Source of the DNA: Sporosarcina sp. NCCP-2716 | Lineage (GTDB): Bacteria; Bacillota; Bacilli; Bacillales_A; Planococcaceae | Direction of reading: 5' to 3' | DNA: 64,000 nucleotides | NCBI RefSeq assembly: GCF_023707985.1 | Contig: NZ_BRCF01000004.1 | Location: 1 to 64,000, forward strand | Shown: positions 59,194 to 64,000 of the stretch, one piece after another | Layout of the letters: every line of letters starts with the position of its first letter | How positions within the stretch are numbered: the stretch's first letter is position 1 | Program-made: the position numbers and the translations under genes | The notes under the pieces: model-generated | What the model saw: the letters and a program-made list of their open reading frames with translations, nothing else | The model's database searches: none | What the model was told of the DNA's origin: nothing

Positions 59194-59895
59194 ATGGCAG
59201 ATCGACTGCTCATCATCGAAGACGAAGAAAGCATTGCCCGCGTCCTGCAGCTGGAACTCGAGTTTGAAGGCTATGAAGTAGCGGCGTGCCACACAGGGAC
59301 GGACGGGCTCATTAAATATCGGGAGGAAGAGTGGGATCTCGTCCTCCTCGACCTCATGCTGCCGGGGCTGAACGGGCTCGATGTACTGCGGCGGATCCGG
59401 GCAGACGGCACGATGACGCCGGTCATCCTGCTGACGGCGAAAAGCGATATGGAAGACAAAGTGACGGGACTCGACCTCGGCGCCAACGATTACGTCACGA
59501 AACCGTTCGAAATCGAGGAACTGCTTGCGAGGATCCGTGCAGCGCTCCGGTTCTCCGCGAAAGGGACGGCCGAAGAGGATACACATCTCCACGAAGTGAA
59601 CGGGCTGTCCATCCACGACCAGACCCGGGAAGTGCGGAGGGACGGGGTGCCGATCGAGCTGACGCCGCGGGAATATGACCTGCTGTTCCACCTGCTGACC
59701 CATCCGAACCAGGTGCTGACACGTGAACAGCTGCTGGATGCCGTCTGGGGCTTTGATTATTACGGTGACACGAATGTCGTCGATGTCTACATCCGCTACG
59801 TCCGCAAAAAGATCGACCGGGACAGCGGTCCGTCCTTCATCCATACGGTGCGGGGAGTCGGGTACGCGCTGAAGGATGCACCGCATGAAGCTTAA
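59194..59895 (+). CDS. OmpR-family response regulator, YkoG-like
   Basis: A 233-residue regulator. Receiver: acidic pair in LLIIEDEESIA, phospho-acceptor Asp 53 in LVLLDLMLPGLNG, Lys 103 in DYVTKPFE. The winged-helix domain (about 135-230) ends with RYVRKKIDRDSGPSFIHTVR. ATG 59194 is 9 bases after AAAAGGGG. It overlaps the kinase gene by 11 bases. With a downstream PepSY gene the order matches ykoG-ykoH-ykoI of Bacillus subtilis; ArlR is an alternative name. Confidence 0.9.
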   Translation: MADRLLIIEDEESIARVLQLELEFEGYEVAACHTGTDGLIKYREEEWDLVLLDLMLPGLNGLDVLRRIRADGTMTPVILLTAKSDMEDKVTGLDLGANDYVTKPFEIEELLARIRAALRFSAKGTAEEDTHLHEVNGLSIHDQTREVRRDGVPIELTPREYDLLFHLLTHPNQVLTREQLLDAVWGFDYYGDTNVVDVYIRYVRKKIDRDSGPSFIHTVRGVGYALKDAPHEA

Positions 59896-61240
59896 AACGA
59901 AGATCCATTTCCTGTCGACACTGATGATGCTGATCCTGCTCATCCTGAGCAATCTCGGAATCTACTTCACGTTCGACAAGCGGCTGCATCATACTGAGTA
60001 TACGCAGCTGCTCGGCAGTGCCAAGGAACTGACCGTCGCCCTCAGCAAGATGACGGACGAAGAGGAGGCGGAAATCGTCCTGCGCGCCTATGTGCCGCCA
60101 AACGGTGCGCTGCGTGTCGCCGGAGCGGACGGCGATGACATTTTGACTGTACAGTCGATGGAAGGCTACGACAAAAAATTCCCGGTGCCGACGAAGGACG
60201 AAGCGTTCACGATTGTGCCGTACGAAGGATACGAGGCGCTGTCCATCGCCATTCCGACAATCTGGCCGACCGGGGAAGTCGTCCAGCTGCAGATGACGCA
60301 AGTGCTGACTGATCTGAAAGCGAATCTGGGGCTGCTGCGCGTCGTCATGGTCGGAATCACACTGCTGGCCATGATCCCGATCATCATTTCGAGTATGACG
60401 CTCGGCCGCATCGTCACCCAGCCGATCGAAAAACTGATCCTGGCGATGACAGCGAGCCGTCGTTCGGGCACATTCCAGCAGATCGCCGTGCCGGAGAACG
60501 GCAAGGATGAACTTGCGCAGATGGGTCAGACGTTCAACGAGCTCATGATCCAGCTGGAACAGAACTACACGAAACAGGAGAAATTCGTCTCGGACGCTTC
60601 CCACGAACTGAAGACGCCGATCACTGTCATCGACAGTTACGCCCGTCTGCTGCAGCGGAGAGGGATGGACAAGCCGGAAATTGCAGAAGAGGCACTGACT
60701 GCGATCCGCAGCGAGACGAAGCGTATGACCGAAATGATCGAACAGATGCTCAACTTGGCGCGTAATAACGAACCTGCGTCCTATCTCTTTGAACCGGCGG
60801 ATATCCGGTCACTGACGGGAGAGGCCATCCATATGATCAGCCGCGCCTACAATCGGCCGATCCGTCTTACCGCACCGTCCCGGCTGGAGGCGACGACGGA
60901 CAGTGCGCATCTGAAGCAGCTCATCCTCATCCTGCTGGACAATGCACGCAAATACAGCGAACAGCCGATCGACGTGACAATCGCCGAAGAAGAGACAGTC
61001 GTAAGGATTTCGATCCGGGATCACGGCAAGGGGATTCCGGCGAAAGACATCCCCTTCCTGTTCGACAGATTCTACCGGGTCGATGAAGACCGGAACCGGA
61101 AAACAGGCGGCACGGGACTCGGCCTTGCGATCGCCAATGAAATCGCCATCGGTCTCGGCGCGAAACTCGATATCGAAAGTGAAGAAGGGGACGGGACGGA
61201 AGTGACGATCCGCATCGTGAAACACCCCGCTTCTCAGTGA
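59885..61240 (+). CDS. sensor histidine kinase, YkoH/ArlS-like
   Basis: A 451-residue kinase with two helices (about 8-30 and 150-175) around an extracytoplasmic sensor of some 120 residues. HAMP follows (176-230), then the H-box VSDASHELKTPITVIDSYA with His 240, and ATPase motifs LILLDNARKYSE, DHGKGIPAKDIPFLFDRFYR and GGTGLGLAIANEIA. ATG 59885 is preferred; another at 59876 is in frame. It is coupled to the regulator by an 11-base overlap. Confidence 0.9.
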   Translation: MKLKTKIHFLSTLMMLILLILSNLGIYFTFDKRLHHTEYTQLLGSAKELTVALSKMTDEEEAEIVLRAYVPPNGALRVAGADGDDILTVQSMEGYDKKFPVPTKDEAFTIVPYEGYEALSIAIPTIWPTGEVVQLQMTQVLTDLKANLGLLRVVMVGITLLAMIPIIISSMTLGRIVTQPIEKLILAMTASRRSGTFQQIAVPENGKDELAQMGQTFNELMIQLEQNYTKQEKFVSDASHELKTPITVIDSYARLLQRRGMDKPEIAEEALTAIRSETKRMTEMIEQMLNLARNNEPASYLFEPADIRSLTGEAIHMISRAYNRPIRLTAPSRLEATTDSAHLKQLILILLDNARKYSEQPIDVTIAEEETVVRISIRDHGKGIPAKDIPFLFDRFYRVDEDRNRKTGGTGLGLAIANEIAIGLGAKLDIESEEGDGTEVTIRIVKHPASQ

Positions 61241-61284
61241 ATTCTAATGTCCGTCTGCTACACTGCGGAGAGAGGTGAAGCATT

Positions 61285-62118
61285 ATGAAGACCACCAAGA
61301 AATGGCTGTTCCCGGCCATCCTGATGATCATCGCCGTCCTGGCAGGCGTTTTTTATATGGAAAACAACATCTCGCAGGCGGAAACCATCCCAAGCAACGC
61401 AATCAGGAGCCAGCTGGAAGTCATGTATAACGGAAAAGTCGATCAGCTCCGGCTGGATGATGATAACTACGAGGCACAACTGACGCGGGCCGGCTCCAGC
61501 TATGCGCTCGTAATAGAAGGCGATACAGGGAAAGTACTGTCGATGGAACTCGTGTCGGCGGCACCGGATATGGCTGCCGTGGCGGCAGAAACAAAGGCCG
61601 CCCATGATGACGAAGACAAGAAGGACAGAGCAGACAAGGAAGGCAGCGGAGCCGGAGGAGATCAATCCGCCGCGCCAGCCAAAGATCCTGAAACGCCTGT
61701 TGCAACTCAAGCGCCGGCTGCGCAGCCGAAACCGGACGCGCGGCCCGCTGCCGGGACAGCACCGGCTGCACAGCATTCGCAACCTGCACAACATGCACAA
61801 CCTGCGAAACAGCAGCCGGTCAAAAAGGTTCCGGCGGCTCCCGCCGTCCAGCCGAAACCGAATCCGTCCCCTCCGGCCAAACAGCCGGCGCAGCCGCAGA
61901 CACCGCCTAAAACGGTGCTGCTGACTAAACAGCAGGCTATCCAGATCGCACTGCGCCAGCTGAACGGCGAAGTGGATGATGTGGACTTCGTCAAGACGAC
62001 AGATGGCGGCTACTACCTGGTGGAAATCGAAATCGATGTCGACGACGGGCCGGACGAAGCGACGTACCAGATCCATGCGATTTCCGGAAAGGTCATGTCC
62101 GTCACATGGGACGACTGA
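61285..62118 (+). CDS. membrane-anchored PepSY-domain protein, YkoI-like
   Basis: A 277-residue protein with one N-terminal helix (about 7-24). It has a first PepSY-like module (about 30-95, ending YALVIEGDTGKVLSMELV), then a 120-residue linker very rich in Ala, Pro, Gln and Lys, and a second PepSY module at the C-terminus (LLTKQQAIQIALRQLNGEVD, YYLVEIEIDVDDGPDEATYQ, IHAISGKVMSVTW). In Bacillus subtilis ykoI lies downstream of ykoGH in the same way. It may inhibit proteases or sense wall status. GAGAGGTGAAGCATT precedes ATG. Confidence 0.85.
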   Translation: MKTTKKWLFPAILMIIAVLAGVFYMENNISQAETIPSNAIRSQLEVMYNGKVDQLRLDDDNYEAQLTRAGSSYALVIEGDTGKVLSMELVSAAPDMAAVAAETKAAHDDEDKKDRADKEGSGAGGDQSAAPAKDPETPVATQAPAAQPKPDARPAAGTAPAAQHSQPAQHAQPAKQQPVKKVPAAPAVQPKPNPSPPAKQPAQPQTPPKTVLLTKQQAIQIALRQLNGEVDDVDFVKTTDGGYYLVEIEIDVDDGPDEATYQIHAISGKVMSVTWDD

Positions 62119-62133
62119 CGGAAGACGAAACAG

Positions 62134-62164
62134 GACCGATCTGCTGAAGCAGGTCGGTTTTTTT
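62134..62164 (+). terminator. intrinsic terminator
   Basis: ACCGATCTGCT/AGCAGGTCGGT stem with a two-base loop and TTTTTT. Confidence 0.88.
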
Positions 62165-62337
62165 AATTGCTTCCAGTCACGGATCCGACAACTCCGAGCA
62201 GGGAATTTGAGAAAAACGGCGCCGGACCCTCAACCTCCCGTCCATTCGTGCCGAAATAAGAACGAGAGACGCGCTGCCGGCCGCCGGCAGCGCCGGAAAC
62301 GGACAGGCGATAGACCAAACGAAAAGGACTGAGTGCA

Positions 62338-63240
62338 ATGGCGTATGAGAGCGGGATCTTACTGGAAAGCGGAACGAACGAACTGGAAATAGTGGAATTT
62401 GAAGTAGCGGGGAGCCGCTACGGCATTAACGTCATCAAAGTGAAGGAGATCATCGTGCCGATGCCGATCACCCCGATCCCTCATGCGGACCCGGCAGTCG
62501 AAGGGATCATCCAGCTGCGCGGGGAAATCCTGCCCGTCATCAGCATGGAGCGTGTCCTCGGCATGGGGCCTTCGGCGAATCCGAAAAATGACAAATACAT
62601 TGTCTCTTCCTTCAACAAGCAGCAAGTTGTGTTCCACGTCCATAACGTCACGATGATCCACCGGATTTCCTGGGATGCGATCGAAAAGCCGTCAGGTGCC
62701 TACTCCGCAGAAACGTCACCTGTCATCGGCGTCATCAAGCTTGGCGGGGAGATGCTGCTGTTGCTGGACTTCGAGAAGATTGTCATGGAAATCAGCCCGG
62801 ACACCGGGATCCGGGTGGAACAGATCCGTAAGCTCGGCCAGCGCGAACGGTCGGACAAGCGGCTCCTCGTCGCAGAAGACTCTCCGCTGTTGCGCAAACT
62901 CCTCCATACGACGCTGTCCGAAGCGGGCTATGACCGTGTTGAATTCTTCGAGAACGGTAAGGATGCCCTCGAGTATCTGGAGAGCACGGCGGAGCGCGGC
63001 AATATCGAAGATACGATCCAGCTTGTAATCACCGATATCGAAATGCCGCAGATGGACGGCCATCATTTCACACGGCGCATCCGGGAAAACAAAGAGCTCG
63101 AAAAGCTGCCTGTCATCATCTTCTCCTCCCTCATCACCGATGAGCTGAAACACAAGGGGACTAGTGTCGGCGCCGATGCCCAGGTCAGCAAGCCTGAAAT
63201 CGCGGAGCTCGTCCTGAAAATCGATCAGTACGTCCTTTGA
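62338..63240 (+). CDS. cheV: chemotaxis coupling protein CheV
   Basis: A 300-residue fusion. The CheW-like domain (about 15-160) has VEFEVAGSRYGINVIKVKEI and GIIQLRGEILPVISMERVLG. The receiver (about 175-300) has an acidic pair in RLLVAEDSPLLRK, Asp 233 in LVITDIEMPQMDG and Lys in AQVSKPEIAELV. CheV links chemoreceptors to CheA and helps adaptation, so the organism is motile. It stands alone with a weak ribosome site (AAAAGGACTGAG) and no obvious SigD promoter in the 219 bases upstream. Confidence 0.95.
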   Translation: MAYESGILLESGTNELEIVEFEVAGSRYGINVIKVKEIIVPMPITPIPHADPAVEGIIQLRGEILPVISMERVLGMGPSANPKNDKYIVSSFNKQQVVFHVHNVTMIHRISWDAIEKPSGAYSAETSPVIGVIKLGGEMLLLLDFEKIVMEISPDTGIRVEQIRKLGQRERSDKRLLVAEDSPLLRKLLHTTLSEAGYDRVEFFENGKDALEYLESTAERGNIEDTIQLVITDIEMPQMDGHHFTRRIRENKELEKLPVIIFSSLITDELKHKGTSVGADAQVSKPEIAELVLKIDQYVL

Positions 63241-63290
63241 AGACGGCCGCCGGTTCAAACCCGGCTGTAAAAATAGATTGACAGCACTCC

Positions 63291-63326
63291 AAGGCCGATG
63301 GTTTACTAAACCATCGGCCTTTTTTA
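63291..63326 (+). terminator. intrinsic terminator
   Basis: AAGGCCGATGGTTTA/TAAACCATCGGCCTT, a perfect long stem, with TTTTTT. Confidence 0.92.
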
Positions 63327-63409
63327 CTGTCTAACGATTAAAAAAGAGGGTACGTAACAAGCAGGCAGAATAGAATGCCAGCCAGACGAAAGTGAGAGGT
63401 GGGCACAGC

Positions 63410-64000
63410 ATGGTGACCAATATATTGGAATGGGTGACCGGCCCGTTCAGCGATTATCTATGGACATACGTATTGATCGGTCTTTTATTAGTGCTCGGCC
63501 TTTATTTTACGGTCGGGACGAAGTTCGTGCAGTTCCGCCTGTTCGGTGAAATGTTCCGGCTTATCACCGAAAAGAAAGACAGTGAAGACGGCGTGTCGGC
63601 GTTCCAGGCGTTCACGATCAGTGCCGCTTCCCGTGTCGGTACGGGAAACGTGACCGGAGTCGCGCTCGCAATCGGTATCGGCGGTCCCGGAGCCGTCTTC
63701 TGGATGTGGGTGATCGCGATTGTCGGGATGGCGACGGCGTTCATCGAAAGCACACTGGCCCAAGTGTACAAAGTGCGGGACGGCGATACGTTCCGCGGAG
63801 GGCCTGCGTATTACATGCAGAAAGCGCTTAACCAGCGCGGCCTCGGAGTGGCGTTTGCGATCCTGCTGACACTCTGTTTCGGATTCATCTTCAATGCGGT
63901 GCAGTCCAACACGATCAGCCAGTCGTTCTCGGATGTGTTCAGCATTCCGGACTGGGCAGTCGGCCTGATTCTGGTCGTGCTGACCGGCATCATCATTTTC
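63410..64000 (+). CDS. sodium:alanine symporter (AGCS family), 5' part
   Basis: The first 197 residues of a transporter that runs off the window edge. The start is MVTNILEWVTGPFSDYLWTY, and SAASRVGTGNVTGVALAIGI and GGPGAVFWMWVIAIVGMATA are the family's substrate-site signature. About five helices are present so far; the family normally has 10-11 and about 450-500 residues. It should import alanine, glycine or glutamine with sodium. AGAGGTGGGCACAGC precedes ATG. Confidence 0.9.
   Translation, partial: MVTNILEWVTGPFSDYLWTYVLIGLLLVLGLYFTVGTKFVQFRLFGEMFRLITEKKDSEDGVSAFQAFTISAASRVGTGNVTGVALAIGIGGPGAVFWMWVIAIVGMATAFIESTLAQVYKVRDGDTFRGGPAYYMQKALNQRGLGVAFAILLTLCFGFIFNAVQSNTISQSFSDVFSIPDWAVGLILVVLTGIIIF

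Noticed and set aside
61285-62118. Ala/Pro-rich part of the PepSY protein as a separate coding region on the other strand
   Set aside because: The Arg-rich or Gly/Cys-rich opposite frames come from the biased linker codons; the forward protein has a helix and two PepSY modules.

Overview
The window looks like the chromosome of a spore-forming, flagellated Bacillales bacterium, most likely a mid-GC member of the Planococcaceae (Sporosarcina or Bhargavaea-like). The genus is inference. The reasons are spore-coat genes of the CotX and CotW type, a Lia-type cell-envelope stress operon with PspA/LiaH, SigB-type promoters, SAM-I and preQ1-I riboswitches, AGGAGG ribosome sites with many GTG/TTG starts, and tight intrinsic terminators. 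Most of the window is GC-rich by eye. Positions 1-5310 are strikingly AT-rich and are foreign.

Region by region. 1-5.3 kb is a defence island: a Gabija operon (gajA-gajB) plus a divergent gene of unknown function, lying between two different 5' stubs of topB. The right-hand stub is the GC-rich host topB, broken inside its TOPRIM motif. 5.9-9.2 kb is an ECF sigma factor, membrane protein and ABC-2 exporter operon. 9.6-13.1 kb holds a cysteine hydrolase, a YiaA-like protein, a large lipoprotein and a small membrane protein. 13.1-17.3 kb has a TIM-barrel-like protein and the copper module csoR-copZ-copA. 17.3-21.5 kb has two spore-coat genes, a TusA/YeeE sulfur-uptake pair, a lipoprotein and an acyltransferase. 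21.6-24.1 kb is an Opu-type compatible-solute importer. 24.3-26.4 kb carries two TsdA-like dihaem cytochromes c. 26.4-30.2 kb has an AlaX-like editing protein and a cluster of small general-stress genes. 30.3-33.2 kb has a VTC-type polyphosphate polymerase, a DUF4956 protein and an AI-2E-family protein. 33.3-36.0 kb is an SsuABC/Thi-type importer. 36.0-39.9 kb has a drug-efflux-like protein, pepT, a DUF2187 protein, a CstR-like repressor and a secreted protein with a duplicated domain. 40.0-43.1 kb has a SAM riboswitch with metY, a long hierarchical tandem repeat, and a preQ1 riboswitch with queT. 43.2-50.6 kb has three KGG-repeat stress proteins, a two-component system with an extra small membrane protein between its two genes, and a mechanosensitive-channel-like protein. 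50.6-54.2 kb is a Lia operon. 54.3-59.1 kb has a thiolase, an acyl-CoA ligase, DedA and UppP. 59.2-62.1 kb is a ykoGHI-like operon. The window ends with cheV and the start of an alanine/sodium symporter.

Themes. Envelope and general stress dominate: Lia, UppP, YkoGHI-like, KGG, CsbD and YflT genes, and at least eight SigB-like promoters. A sulfur theme recurs in the thiosulfate-type uptake pair, the TsdA-like cytochromes, the CstR-like repressor and SAM-controlled metY. Several intergenic regions carry short tandem repeats built as alternating units of about 20, 21 or 26/52/104 bases. The least explained items are the gene divergent from Gabija, the repeat families, the 59-residue membrane protein inside the two-component operon, and the duplicated-domain secreted protein.
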